Shown: in pieces, positions 1 through 8,955 of the stretch
How the letters are laid out: each line of letters starts with the position of its first letter
Numbering within the stretch: position 1 is the first letter of the stretch
NCBI RefSeq assembly: GCF_947493565.1
Contig: NZ_CANLRG010000008.1
Span: 117,219-181,218, forward strand
DNA length: 64,000 nucleotides
DNA from: an uncultured Lutibacter sp.
GTDB taxonomy: Bacteria; Bacteroidota; Bacteroidia; Flavobacteriales; Flavobacteriaceae
Reading direction: 5' to 3'
Notes under the pieces: model-generated
What the model saw: the letters and a program-made list of their open reading frames with translations, nothing else
The model's database searches: none
Told to the model about the DNA's origin: nothing
Program-made: the position numbers and the translations under genes

Positions 1-388
1 TCAAAAACAGTGGAATTCAAATGTGAAAAACAAAACTCATCTAAAACAAGGTTGGTTAGTGACTAATACAAGATTTACCCAAGATGCCATTAATTATGGT
101 AATTGTATTGGCCTAAAAATGTTGTCTTGGGATTACCCTAAAAATAATGGAATAAGAAAAAATATTGATGAATTTGGTTTGTATCCTATCACTGTTTTAA
201 CATCTTTAAAAAAGAATGAAAAAATACAACTCATTAAAAATAATGTGATTTTAGTTAAAGAAATAATAACAAAACCTACTGTTTTAGATGATTTAAAAAT
301 TTCATATCATAATAAACTCAAAATAATTGAGGAAGCAGAAAAACTGTGTGACATGAAAATTACAAAATATGAAAAACGAAGAAAATAA
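1..388 (+). CDS. ATP-cone / restriction-endonuclease-like protein, C-terminal part (5' end outside window)
   Basis: The reading frame is open to the left edge (first whole codon at 2-4), so the GTG at 23 is internal and the gene is cut by the window. The visible 128 or so residues contain the phrase LVTNTRFTQDAI, then YGNCIGLKMLSWDYP and GLYPITVLT. I recognise these as the C-terminal end of a Bacteroidota protein that couples a Mrr-like nuclease domain with an ATP-cone; the nuclease part itself cannot be checked here. The stop overlaps the next gene by 20 bases, which suggests co-transcription and translational coupling. Family recall only; substrate and biological role are not visible. Confidence 0.5.
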   Translation, partial: QKQWNSNVKNKTHLKQGWLVTNTRFTQDAINYGNCIGLKMLSWDYPKNNGIRKNIDEFGLYPITVLTSLKKNEKIQLIKNNVILVKEIITKPTVLDDLKISYHNKLKIIEEAEKLCDMKITKYEKRRK

Positions 389-944
389 AATTGATTTATT
401 AAAAGTAAAAAAAGAAAAGTTACAAAAATTTGATGCTCGTGGCGTACAAACTCTTTTTAGAAATGTTTCAAGAAATCATTATACACTTTTAAATATGGTT
501 GATAATAAAGCCAAAATTATTTTAACAGTAAATTCTATAATAACCTCTTTATTTTTTGGCCTTCACTTTGTAAGTTATGACACTAGAGATATTATAATTA
601 ACTTGGGATCCAAAATACTGGTAATCAGTAGTATGCTATCAATGATTTTTGCTCTACTTAGTATGTTACCTCACCGCTACTTTGGAAAGTCATTTAATGA
701 AAGTGGTTATAAAGGGGCTTTATATGCTGAAAATTTTTCGAAAAATTCTTTAACTGAATTCAAACAAGAATTCAAACGCATCATGAAGAGAGGGCAAAAT
801 ATTTATGATGAGATGATAGATGATCTCTATTTTTTAGGAAAAGTTATTTCTATAAAACAAAAAATTTTAACCTTATCAGTCTTTGTTTTTTTGATTGGAT
901 TAATCACCACGATTACTTATACTTTATACACTCTAAACCAATAA
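369..944 (+). CDS. Pycsar-type membrane effector domain protein (DUF5706/PycTM-like), stand-alone
   Basis: 191 residues. The region NHYTLLNMVDNKAKIIL (about 36-52) followed by two hydrophobic helices (about 52-70 and 80-100) and a last helix near the C-terminus (about 165-187) matches the DUF5706 family. This family supplies the transmembrane effector in Pycsar anti-phage systems, where a cyclic pyrimidine nucleotide triggers membrane damage; it also occurs fused to HD phosphohydrolase domains. Here it is unfused and no nucleotide cyclase lies downstream; the only partner seen is the overlapping nuclease/ATP-cone gene upstream. Start ATG at 369 lies inside the upstream gene. The family assignment is fairly secure; an anti-phage role in this context is inference. 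Confidence 0.65.
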   Translation: MKNEENKIDLLKVKKEKLQKFDARGVQTLFRNVSRNHYTLLNMVDNKAKIILTVNSIITSLFFGLHFVSYDTRDIIINLGSKILVISSMLSMIFALLSMLPHRYFGKSFNESGYKGALYAENFSKNSLTEFKQEFKRIMKRGQNIYDEMIDDLYFLGKVISIKQKILTLSVFVFLIGLITTITYTLYTLNQ

Positions 945-966
945 AATTTAAATTATATTAAAAAAA

Positions 967-1674
967 TTATACTCCAATTCTCCTTATAAATTCCTCTCTG
1001 TAATTTTGCCCTATTGGTATTCTTATCTCATCAATAAGTATTCTATTTCGTTGTACAGATTTTATATATTTAAATGAAACAATATATGACCTATGTACTC
1101 TAATAAATAAATTTTCTGGTAATTTTTCTTCAATATTTTTAAAGTTACTTAATGTTAATATTGGCTTATGTGAAACCGTAAATATTTTTATATAATCTTT
1201 AAGACCTTCAAAATATTTTATATCTTCAAAATTTAATTTTATATTTTCATATTCAGATTTCACAAAAATAAAACTTGGAAAGTTTTTTTTCTCAATGTCA
1301 ACTTCCCTTTCCTCATTTTTTAATAAGTAGATTTCTTGTGCCCTACTAACAGCTTTCAAAAAACGATGAAAAGGTATAGGTTTAACCAAATAATCAAGCG
1401 CGTTTAAATTAAATCCTTCAACTGCGTAATGAGAATAAGCAGTTGTAAAAATAATCAAAGGAGTTATTTTTAAAGACTTCATAAATTCAATTCCTGTAAA
1501 GTCAGGCATCTCAATATCTAAGAATATTAAATCAATTTTGTTGTTTTGAATAACTGTAACAGCCTCAAATGCATTGGAACAACTACTAATTAATTGTAAA
1601 CTTGAAATTCTAGATATAAAATCCTCCAACAATTCAATTGCCAATGGTTCATCATCTATTATTAAACATCTCAT
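967..1674 (-). CDS. LytTR family response regulator
   Basis: 235 residues. The N-terminal receiver domain shows the acidic pair D7-D8, phospho-acceptor D53 in FLDIEMP, and K98 in LVKP. The C-terminal half (about 135-235) is a LytTR DNA-binding domain with the typical LFIRVHRSYIV segment. It overlaps its kinase gene by one base, so the two form a two-component pair. The targets are not known; its position directly downstream of the DUF4907/Kelch/DUF6268 surface genes, all on the same strand, suggests that it senses or controls envelope functions encoded by this cluster (inference). Confidence 0.9.
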   Translation of the reverse strand: MRCLIIDDEPLAIELLEDFISRISSLQLISSCSNAFEAVTVIQNNKIDLIFLDIEMPDFTGIEFMKSLKITPLIIFTTAYSHYAVEGFNLNALDYLVKPIPFHRFLKAVSRAQEIYLLKNEEREVDIEKKNFPSFIFVKSEYENIKLNFEDIKYFEGLKDYIKIFTVSHKPILTLSNFKNIEEKLPENLFIRVHRSYIVSFKYIKSVQRNRILIDEIRIPIGQNYREEFIRRIGV

Positions 1675-2702
1675 TACTTTTTTAATTTTAAGATTAACGC
1701 AACATTGAATAAGTTATTAGATTTTTCAATGATTAAATTATGAGAATTTGGATACAATAAATTTAATCTATTTTTAATATTTTCTAGTCCAATTCCTGAA
1801 CTAAAATTACTATTTTCTTTTTGAGAAATATAATTACTAACATTTAAGCTTAAATTATTTCCTTCAACAATAATTCTTACATCAACAAATGTTTTTCCTG
1901 TAAAATCTGTTCCATATTTAAAAGCATTTTCAATAAATGTAATGAGTAGCAATGGTTCAATATTATGATCTAGGTTTCCTTGAATATTAATACGAACTCC
2001 ACTTGAATCCTTTAACCTTAAATTTTGTAAAGAAATATAATTTTTTATATAATCAATTTCATTTTGTAAAGAAACAAGTCCTTTATTTGTTTCATAAACC
2101 ATATAGCGCATTAATTCAGCTAATGTGATTATTGCATCAGTTGTAAGATCTGACTTCTTATTAGCCAAAGAATAAATACTATTTAATGAATTAAATAAAA
2201 AATGAGGATTTAATTGTGATTTTAAAAACGATAATTCAGCATTAAGTTTTTGAGTTTCTATTAAATTTTTAATTTTTTCATTTTTATACCATTCCATTGA
2301 TAATTTAATACTTAAACTAATCGCAAATAATAAAAAAATTACAATTCCTTGAATAAAGCCTTCAAAAAAAAGTTTTTTATTTTGAAAATCAGAAAATTTT
2401 TCAACGTTAGAAATCAGTTTAATAGAAGGTAAAACATTTAAATAAATAAATAAAAAAAATAAAAAAAAAGTAAATGAAGTAAATATGTACAATCCAATTT
2501 TTTTATTAAGTAATAATTTTGGAACTAAAAAGCTGAAATTCAAATAAAATATAACTATGTTTAAAAATAATCTATAATAAAAAAAATCATCGTTGGGTAA
2601 ATAGTTAAATTTGTTATAAAAAGCACTTAAAACAATTAGAACTACAATCAACCAAGATAGTAAATGTAAAATAACTGAAGGTGCATTTTTTATATTAAAC
2701 AT
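1674..2702 (-). CDS. LytS/YehU-like sensor histidine kinase
   Basis: 342 residues. About four membrane segments fill residues 10-135, followed by a short coiled linker and the His_kinase (PF06580-type) domain with the phospho-acceptor H167 in QLNPHFLFNSL. An HATPase region with FIENAFKYG and the glycine box GIGLENIKNRL follows. There is no periplasmic sensor domain, so the signal is probably perceived within the membrane. It shares one base with the downstream regulator gene. A CAAATATA (TATATTTG on the minus strand) at 2747-2754 inside the end of the preceding gene could give it its own promoter, but chance matches are common in such AT-rich DNA. Confidence 0.9.
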   Translation of the reverse strand: MFNIKNAPSVILHLLSWLIVVLIVLSAFYNKFNYLPNDDFFYYRLFLNIVIFYLNFSFLVPKLLLNKKIGLYIFTSFTFFLFFLFIYLNVLPSIKLISNVEKFSDFQNKKLFFEGFIQGIVIFLLFAISLSIKLSMEWYKNEKIKNLIETQKLNAELSFLKSQLNPHFLFNSLNSIYSLANKKSDLTTDAIITLAELMRYMVYETNKGLVSLQNEIDYIKNYISLQNLRLKDSSGVRINIQGNLDHNIEPLLLITFIENAFKYGTDFTGKTFVDVRIIVEGNNLSLNVSNYISQKENSNFSSGIGLENIKNRLNLLYPNSHNLIIEKSNNLFNVALILKLKK

Positions 2703-2741
2703 CCCATAGTTTGTTATATATTAAATCAATAATAGTAAAAA

Positions 2742-3047
2742 TTAGTCAAATATAATTCCTTTAGTTTCAAGATCTTTTTTAGTAACACTTGGTATTTTAT
2801 TATGTTCTAATTTATCAATTATCAATTCTCCTATAATTTTTGCTTCTTTTTCAGTTTTAAAAGGTTTGTTATCTGTTATCCCTGGAATAATATCTTGTTT
2901 AATAATTATTTTATTCTTAGTTGATATTTTATATCCCCAACCATTAGTTAATTTAAAAGTTTCTAAATGATATTTTGTTTCAAATGTATTATAAAATTTA
3001 AGAATAAATAATAACACTAATACTATAATAATTACATATTTTTTCAT
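2742..3047 (-). CDS. DUF4907 family protein
   Basis: 101 residues. One N-terminal membrane anchor or uncleaved signal (about 3-18) is followed by a small domain with TNGWGYKI and a PFKTEKEA motif, the signature of DUF4907. The family has no established biochemical function. In this window it sits between a sensor kinase and Kelch/DUF6268 genes. I recall the same neighbours in other Flavobacteriia, so a role in the same envelope module is plausible, but that is inference. Confidence 0.75.
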   Translation of the reverse strand: MKKYVIIIVLVLLFILKFYNTFETKYHLETFKLTNGWGYKISTKNKIIIKQDIIPGITDNKPFKTEKEAKIIGELIIDKLEHNKIPSVTKKDLETKGIIFD

Positions 3048-3167
3048 TTAAAAAATTATAAAATAAAGTTTAATAAAATTGAATTCTTAAAAATAAAAGT
3101 TATTTAAGCATCCTCATATGGAATTTATGGGTTACTTTAATAACTTTACAAACAATCACAACAGTAT

Positions 3168-4154
3168 TTAATCGTCTAAATCACTTTCTAAATCAGGACG
3201 ATATTCCCAATTATCATCAAAATAGTAGCTTCCACTTCTACCCATCAAAACAAATGCTCTATCAGAAAAAGAGAAGGCTACAGCATCTTGTCTTGCAGTT
3301 CCTTCATAGCTAGGTCTATCCTCCCAAGTATCTGTTAAGGGATTGTACTCCCATAAATTAGTTGTAATACCTGATGCTTCACCTGTTGTTATGTATCCAT
3401 AACCATTTAAAGAAAAACCAACCCCATTTGATAATAATATTACGTAATCTTCATCTTCATCATCTAAATCTTTTAAACGCTTCCAAGTTTCAGAAATTCC
3501 ATCAAATTCATAAAAATCATTTTGATACGCTCCATTTTGTATCCCAGTTCCTATATATGCTTTTTCATTTATTACAAATACAGTTGCATCTTTTCTTTTG
3601 TTACCTCCAAATCCTAATAATTGAGTCCATTCATTTGTTATGTCATTGTATTGCCAAAAATCTTTAAGTTCGCTACCATCATATCCCGTACCTATATAAC
3701 CTTTGTCAGAGACTGAAAAACCAATAGCGCCTGTTCTAGCTGTACCTCCAAAATCTGCTTTTTGTATCCATGAGTTAGAGACTGGGTCATAACTCCAAAA
3801 ATCTTTTAATTCGTCATCTCCATCATAACCTGTCCCGAAATACCCCTTTCCGTTAAGTGCAAAACCTACTGCGGCTGTTCTAGGAACTCCAGGAAAATCC
3901 GCTTTTTGAACCCAATAATCTCCATCTTTATCATATTCCCATAAATCATACATATAATCATCTCCATCGTAACCAGCAACAATATATCCTTTATTTCCAA
4001 TAACAAATGCAGCAGAATTAGCTCTTGAATATCCATCAAAAGATGAACTTTCTAACCAATTTCCCATATCATCATCATCATCTGTTGAACAACTTACTAG
4101 AACTATCAATATACATAGTATAGTGCTTTTAAAAATCATTTTTTTTAAATTCAT
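3168..4154 (-). CDS. Kelch-repeat lipoprotein
   Basis: 328 residues. It begins with a lipoprotein signal ending LVSCS (Cys about 22), then an acidic TDDDDD stretch. Six repeats of about 48 residues follow, each with a GYxGTGYDG-type strand pair and a W-x-Y/Q-K tryptophan turn, i.e. Kelch motifs forming a beta-propeller. The C-terminus is again acidic. It is probably displayed on the outer membrane, where propellers serve in binding; no catalytic residues are evident. The nearly identical FGTGYDGDDELKDFW-like units suggest recent internal duplication. It lies 17 bases downstream of the DUF6268 gene and is likely co-transcribed with it. Confidence 0.85.
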   Translation of the reverse strand: MNLKKMIFKSTILCILIVLVSCSTDDDDDMGNWLESSSFDGYSRANSAAFVIGNKGYIVAGYDGDDYMYDLWEYDKDGDYWVQKADFPGVPRTAAVGFALNGKGYFGTGYDGDDELKDFWSYDPVSNSWIQKADFGGTARTGAIGFSVSDKGYIGTGYDGSELKDFWQYNDITNEWTQLLGFGGNKRKDATVFVINEKAYIGTGIQNGAYQNDFYEFDGISETWKRLKDLDDEDEDYVILLSNGVGFSLNGYGYITTGEASGITTNLWEYNPLTDTWEDRPSYEGTARQDAVAFSFSDRAFVLMGRSGSYYFDDNWEYRPDLESDLDD

Positions 4155-4171
4155 AAACTTTATTTTTAATT

Positions 4172-5023
4172 TTATAATAAATCTAATTTCAAATTAAACC
4201 CAATAAAAAAGCTATCATTTGTTTTAAATTTATAGACGCTTTTATTATTATTTAACAACTCATATTTTGAAGAAAATTGATAACCTATATCAAAAGATAA
4301 ATTCCAAAATTCATCAACATCATGAGAATATTTAAACCCAGACAGCATCGATTGATATTTTATTTTATCACCATTTTTATTTGCGTCAAAAATTAAATTA
4401 TCACTAATATTTGAATAAAATCCTTTTGGCTTTAAATAAAGGTTTGCACTATTTGTTTTATTAATGAAATATTCAATTTTTGTAATTGGCATTCCTAATG
4501 TGTATGAAACAGAATTATTCAAATTTCTTGAATAACTTAAAATTGGTATTGCCTTTTTTGTTCCAAAACTAGTATTATAAACTATTCCTATATGAATGTG
4601 ATTATTTTTATTCAATCTGTTAAAAATCAAACTACCATTAATAAAAAAGTCATCAATGGTTAATTCAGATTCAAAATTTGAAGATATTGTTGGAGAAATC
4701 CTAGTTTTAATACTCCATTTATTATTAATTAGATGAGAATATCCTAATGAATATTTAAAGGTTTTAAGATTTTCAATAGTATTAGTTTTTATAGTTTCAT
4801 CTGAATTATAATCTAAATTATAATTTGAAAATAATAAGCTGTTGGTTAATATTCCTTTTTTTAAAGAAAGGGGTAAATTAATAGTAATGGAAGCGTTTTT
4901 GAATCCAACTGAATTGGAGTTGTTAAGTGTCGAACTAATATTAGCTTCAAAAGTTTCAACTTCTTGAGCTTTACCTTTAGTTGAAACAATCATTAATAAA
5001 AATACCCCTAACCTTAAGTACAT
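4172..5023 (-). CDS. DUF6268-like outer membrane beta-barrel protein
   Basis: 283 residues. A signal peptide (residues 1-19, ending KGKAQ) is followed by alternating amphipathic strands separated by Asn/Ser-rich turns and a C-terminal FFIGFNLKLDLL strand, as expected of an outer membrane barrel. The family name DUF6268 is recalled from its usual neighbourhood with Kelch and DUF4907 genes and from general resemblance, not from a diagnostic motif. It is the first gene of a minus-strand set (DUF6268-Kelch-DUF4907-kinase-regulator). A promoter candidate lies at 5049-5056. Confidence 0.6.
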   Translation of the reverse strand: MYLRLGVFLLMIVSTKGKAQEVETFEANISSTLNNSNSVGFKNASITINLPLSLKKGILTNSLLFSNYNLDYNSDETIKTNTIENLKTFKYSLGYSHLINNKWSIKTRISPTISSNFESELTIDDFFINGSLIFNRLNKNNHIHIGIVYNTSFGTKKAIPILSYSRNLNNSVSYTLGMPITKIEYFINKTNSANLYLKPKGFYSNISDNLIFDANKNGDKIKYQSMLSGFKYSHDVDEFWNLSFDIGYQFSSKYELLNNNKSVYKFKTNDSFFIGFNLKLDLL

Positions 5024-5048
5024 TGATCTAAAACTTATTATTATGACA

Positions 5049-5056
5049 CAAAAATA
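5049..5056 (-). promoter_or_regulatory. Candidate Bacteroidota -7 promoter element
   Basis: CAAAAATA on the plus strand reads TATTTTTG on the minus strand, matching TAnnTTTG, 26 bases upstream of the DUF6268 start. No clear -33 TTTG element is seen. Confidence 0.4.
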
Positions 5057-5240
5057 TGTTGTACCATTTAATTAAGGATAATAAGATATACAAACTGCAA
5101 AAATCTATCTACCTACCTACATACTTCTTCTACTAAACTTCATAAGTATTGTAAATCAGCACTTTAACATTTAATTAACGCTTTTGTAGATGCTTTTTTA
5201 AATTTTATATATTTTATTATTTAAAATTTTACCTTTAAAA

Positions 5241-5248
5241 TACATTTG
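5241..5248 (+). promoter_or_regulatory. Candidate -7 promoter element for the DUF4270 gene
   Basis: TACATTTG matches TAnnTTTG exactly and lies 12 bases before the ATG at 5261, giving a very short leader. Its last three bases are the TTG at 5246 that could otherwise be taken for a start codon, which argues for translation from 5261. Confidence 0.5.
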
Positions 5249-5260
5249 CCAAAAAAAATA

Positions 5261-6580
5261 ATGAGAAATACTATAATTTTGTTATTTATAGGGTTTTGTA
5301 TTCTAATATCTTGCAATGATGATTCTAAAGAATATTTAGTTGGGGAAGATTTTATTAATTTAGACTCTAAACTTGTCCTAATTGATACTTTAACCCTACT
5401 TACCGCAACAATTCAATCTGATTCTATAATAACTTCTGGAACAAATAGAATATTAATTGGAGCCATTAAAGATCATGAATTCGGAGATTTAAAATCACAA
5501 AGTTATTTTACATTAGCTCCAAAAGAATTTTATATTGATGAAAATTCAATTTATGATTCAATTGCACTTATTTTACGTTATGATAGGTATTATTATGGTG
5601 ATACAATTAACCCACTATCTTATAACGTACATGAAATTATTGATGATTTTGAGCCTAAAGACAAAGATCAAACACAATTTTACAATACGTCATATTTAAA
5701 TTTCAAGGATGAAATATTAGGGGAAAAATCATTCATTCCTTACCCTAATAAAAAAGACTCCATCAATATAATCTTAAATCATAGTTTTGGTGAAAATATT
5801 TTCAAAAAAATTCAAAATAAAACAATTGAAAATATAAATGATCTAGAAAAAATATTTAAAGGGATTACAATTATTCCTAATAAAACTAGTAATAATGTCC
5901 TAGGTTTTAAAACTCGTATTAATAGCGAGTTGGGTGCTTCAGTAATAAGAATGTATTATACTTTAGATGATGGTCTAAATTCTGACAATGATCGCTTTAT
6001 AGATTTTGAAATTCGTGAAATTTTTAATAATATTTCAAATAATAAAAGCTCCACCTTATTAAGCCCTATAACAGATAGTGAATATATTTTACCAAGTATA
6101 GATACTAATAATCAAATGTATATTCAAGCAGGTACAAGTCTCAATATGAGACTTGAAGTTCCCTTCATTAGGGATTTAACTTCCCTTGAAAGTGAAAATG
6201 GTGGAACGGTAATGAATGCTACTTTGAAAATGTATCCTAATCCCGATAATCATGGTTCAAAAATATCAGCAATAGATTCTCTTAAAGTTCTTATTATCGA
6301 TAATAAAAACAGAATTATAAAACAAGTAATTGGACCTGATGGTAATCCTCTTTATGCTACCTTAAAATCTTATGATGAAGAATTAAATTTTGATTATTAT
6401 TATTCAGCAGATATTACTTCTTTTATTGAGGAAATTCAAACAAGTACTTATTTAACCAACTATGCTTTATTATTTCAAATGCCTAATAATAATAAATCAG
6501 TTGATAAACTTTCAATATATGATAGTGCATCAAACAAAGAAAGTAGAATGAAAATTGAATTAATTTATTTACTGTATTAA
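5261..6580 (+). CDS. DUF4270 family lipoprotein
   Basis: About 439 residues from ATG 5261; a TTG at 5246 in the same frame overlaps a promoter element and is disfavoured. Signal peptide with lipobox ILISC (Cys about 18), then the DUF4270 hallmarks: GEDFINLDSKLVLIDTLTL near the mature N-terminus and TNRILIGAIKDHEFGDLKSQ, and a long all-beta region with DSIALILRYDRYYYGD. The family is an extracellular or outer-membrane-anchored lipoprotein found throughout Bacteroidota; its ligand is unknown. It is followed after 5 bases by an outer membrane barrel gene, so the two probably work as a surface lipoprotein/barrel pair. Confidence 0.85.
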   Translation: MRNTIILLFIGFCILISCNDDSKEYLVGEDFINLDSKLVLIDTLTLLTATIQSDSIITSGTNRILIGAIKDHEFGDLKSQSYFTLAPKEFYIDENSIYDSIALILRYDRYYYGDTINPLSYNVHEIIDDFEPKDKDQTQFYNTSYLNFKDEILGEKSFIPYPNKKDSINIILNHSFGENIFKKIQNKTIENINDLEKIFKGITIIPNKTSNNVLGFKTRINSELGASVIRMYYTLDDGLNSDNDRFIDFEIREIFNNISNNKSSTLLSPITDSEYILPSIDTNNQMYIQAGTSLNMRLEVPFIRDLTSLESENGGTVMNATLKMYPNPDNHGSKISAIDSLKVLIIDNKNRIIKQVIGPDGNPLYATLKSYDEELNFDYYYSADITSFIEEIQTSTYLTNYALLFQMPNNNKSVDKLSIYDSASNKESRMKIELIYLLY

Positions 6581-6585
6581 CCTCT

Positions 6586-7815
6586 ATGAAAACCAAAACT
6601 ATTCTCTTATATTTTATTTTCTCTATAAACTTAACTTTAAATGCACAAAGTGATTTTAGCTCTCCATATTCAATTTATGGCATTGGAAAAGAGAATTTAA
6701 ATTTTTTTGGAGGATTTTCAGCAATGGGAAATTCAGGTATTGCTTATAGGTCTTCCTCAACCACAATTAATAAATCAAATCCCTCCTCATTAACAACAAT
6801 TAAAAAAAATTCTTTTTTATATGAATTAGGTTTTAACAACACTTATTCATTGAAATTTGATAGTGATGTAAGTCAAAAAGAAAACAATTTTAATTTTACT
6901 CATTTAGCCATGGCTTTTCCAATTAATAAATATTGGAATATGAGCATAGGCATACAACCATATAGTAAAGTTAATTATGAAATAGACATAATACAACCCA
7001 TTGAAGGCAGTATTAATAATTACAAAACAAAAATTATTGGTTCAGGAGGCATTAATGAAATCTTTTGGGGGCATGGATTTAAAATTAACAATAATTTATC
7101 ATTCGGAACTGAATTCGTTGGTTTATTCGGATCAATAAGTCAAGAACAGTGGTTAAATTACGGTTTAAGCTCTACTTATTTAAATGATAAAAATGTTTAT
7201 TTTAGTTTAGGTGCAACTTTAGGAGTTCAATACACTTTAGGCAGTAAAACAACCTTTGGTGCTACAATTAATTTCCCAACCATATTAAGAGGAGCTGAAG
7301 CTACTGTAGGCACAAAATCAAGTAGGATAATTTCTAGTGAATTTAACCAAAATGCAGATGATTTTAACTTACCCTTAAAATTGGGTTTCGGAATTAGCTC
7401 TCAATTAAATAAAAAAATTTTAATAAACGTTGATTACAGAATAAAATATTGGGAAAACACAAATCAAACCAATAATGCATCTACCTATATCAATCAATCA
7501 ATATATGCTATTGGAATTGAATTTAAATCTCCTTCTAATCATACTAGCTATTTTGGTAGAATCAAATACAGAGCTGGTATAAATTATGATTCTGGCTACT
7601 TAAACATCAATAATAAAAATATTAATCGTTATAGTTTTTCTTTAGGTCTAGGTCTTCCCACCTCAAAAAGTAACTTTTCATCTTTTATAAATTTAAACTA
7701 TTCCTATGGGAAAGAAGGAACAACCGATAGGGGTTTAATCCAAGAAAATTTTCATAAGCTGTCTCTTAACTTAAGTATGTTTGGAAATTGGTTTCAAAAA
7801 CCTAAGATTTTTTAA
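6586..7815 (+). CDS. Outer membrane beta-barrel protein (FadL/OmpP1-like fold)
   Basis: 409 residues with signal peptide ending LNAQ (about 20). The mature N-terminus has SSPYSIYGIG and a GNSGIAYRSSSTTINKSNPSSL segment. This pattern (early loss of strands, abundance of NPAsL-type turns) is typical of FadL/OmpP1-like and PorV-like barrels of Bacteroidota. At least 12-14 amphipathic strands can be traced. It is 5 bases downstream of the DUF4270 lipoprotein gene and surely in the same transcript. The substrate is unknown. Confidence 0.65.
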   Translation: MKTKTILLYFIFSINLTLNAQSDFSSPYSIYGIGKENLNFFGGFSAMGNSGIAYRSSSTTINKSNPSSLTTIKKNSFLYELGFNNTYSLKFDSDVSQKENNFNFTHLAMAFPINKYWNMSIGIQPYSKVNYEIDIIQPIEGSINNYKTKIIGSGGINEIFWGHGFKINNNLSFGTEFVGLFGSISQEQWLNYGLSSTYLNDKNVYFSLGATLGVQYTLGSKTTFGATINFPTILRGAEATVGTKSSRIISSEFNQNADDFNLPLKLGFGISSQLNKKILINVDYRIKYWENTNQTNNASTYINQSIYAIGIEFKSPSNHTSYFGRIKYRAGINYDSGYLNINNKNINRYSFSLGLGLPTSKSNFSSFINLNYSYGKEGTTDRGLIQENFHKLSLNLSMFGNWFQKPKIF

Positions 7816-7827
7816 AAAATTAATTTA

Positions 7828-8943
7828 TCATTTTAAGAATTCCCTAAAATTCTCTTTCGTAATCACTTTCACTTCTGTATTGTAGGTATTTACAAACGTT
7901 TTAGGAATTTTAATTTTACTTTTTGGATTCCATTTTATTTCAAATCCTGTAACTTTTCCTGCATTTTCCTCCACATAATCAATTTCTTGTTGCTGCACGG
8001 TTCGCCAGAAATAGCCTTTAGATAATGAACTAGTATAGGCGTTGTATTTTAATCTTTCTGCTATTAAAAAATTCTCCCAAAGATTACCTTTATCCTGACG
8101 AACTTCTAACGGATTTAAATCACCAATAATCATATTTCTAACGCCTGTATCATAAAAATATATTTTTTGATTGGTTTTTATTTCATTTCGTAAGTTTTTA
8201 CTAAAACTTGGCAATTTGAAAACGACATAGGCTTGACAAAGTAAATCAATATAATTAGAGACAGTTTTTTTATCGATACCTAGTAATTGAGCAAGTTCAT
8301 TATAACTCACTTCGCTGCCTATTTGAAATGCCAATGCGCGCAATAACTTTTCTAAAATTTCAGGTTTGCGAATACCCCCATAACTCAATATATCTTTATA
8401 AAGATAACTATCTGTTAATTGTTTTAAAATGTCTTTTTCATCCCCAAAGTTATTGATAACATCTGGGTACATTCCGTATACAACGCGAAGCTCTAGTTGT
8501 TGTTGTGCTTTTAAATAACCAACATTATCTTCAAACTCATTCCACGAAATAGGATATAATTGATACTCCCATTTTCTTCCAGTTAAGGGTTCTTGTGTTT
8601 GGTTATTGAGCTCAAAAGCAGACGAACCACTTACCAGCAGTTGAACAAGTTTAAGTTGATCTGTGATTAACTTTAGTGTTAGACCAATATTTTCAATACG
8701 TTGGGCTTCGTCAATAAACACAACTTTATAGTTTCCTATAATATTTTTAAGCTGCTCTATATTAGGGTTCGTAAGTAGTTTTCTAACCGTTGGATCATCG
8801 CCATTAAGAAATAGATGTTCTTCATCCTCTAATAATTTATTAAAAAGAGTAGTTTTACCTACCTGGCGAGGACCAATTAAAAGAATAGCTTTACCTTTAC
8901 CAAAACGATTAACAATTAATTTTTCTAAGTCTCTTTTTATCAT
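7828..8943 (-). CDS. AAA_14/DUF4143 ATP-binding protein
   Basis: 371 residues. Walker A GPRQVGKTT at about 24-32, Walker B VVFIDEAQ at about 73-80, sensor-like LLVSGSSAFEL at about 104-114, then a winged-helix segment (ELAQLLGIDKKTVSNYIDLL) and a C-terminal DUF4143 nuclease-like domain with EIDYVE and GFEIKWNPK (PD-(D/E)XK-type strand). This family is widespread as single genes in accessory DNA; its function is not established. It faces the FadL-like gene tail to tail. The upstream region contains a promoter framed by TAATCCC/GGGATTA, suggesting that it is autoregulated (inference). Confidence 0.85.
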   Translation of the reverse strand: MIKRDLEKLIVNRFGKGKAILLIGPRQVGKTTLFNKLLEDEEHLFLNGDDPTVRKLLTNPNIEQLKNIIGNYKVVFIDEAQRIENIGLTLKLITDQLKLVQLLVSGSSAFELNNQTQEPLTGRKWEYQLYPISWNEFEDNVGYLKAQQQLELRVVYGMYPDVINNFGDEKDILKQLTDSYLYKDILSYGGIRKPEILEKLLRALAFQIGSEVSYNELAQLLGIDKKTVSNYIDLLCQAYVVFKLPSFSKNLRNEIKTNQKIYFYDTGVRNMIIGDLNPLEVRQDKGNLWENFLIAERLKYNAYTSSLSKGYFWRTVQQQEIDYVEENAGKVTGFEIKWNPKSKIKIPKTFVNTYNTEVKVITKENFREFLK

Positions 8944-8955
8944 AATTAGCGATTG

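Noticed and set aside
5056..5065. ATGTTGTACC, a 10-base match to the tandem repeat at 18163-18184, as the other end of an integrated element
   Set aside because: A 10-base match in 64 kb of AT-rich DNA is not improbable, and the stretch between would include the DUF4270/barrel genes that appear to belong to the core surface cluster.
5105..5124. CTAC repeat as a phase-variation switch
   Set aside because: Only about three perfect units, in a noncoding gap; too short to claim slippage control without strain comparison.
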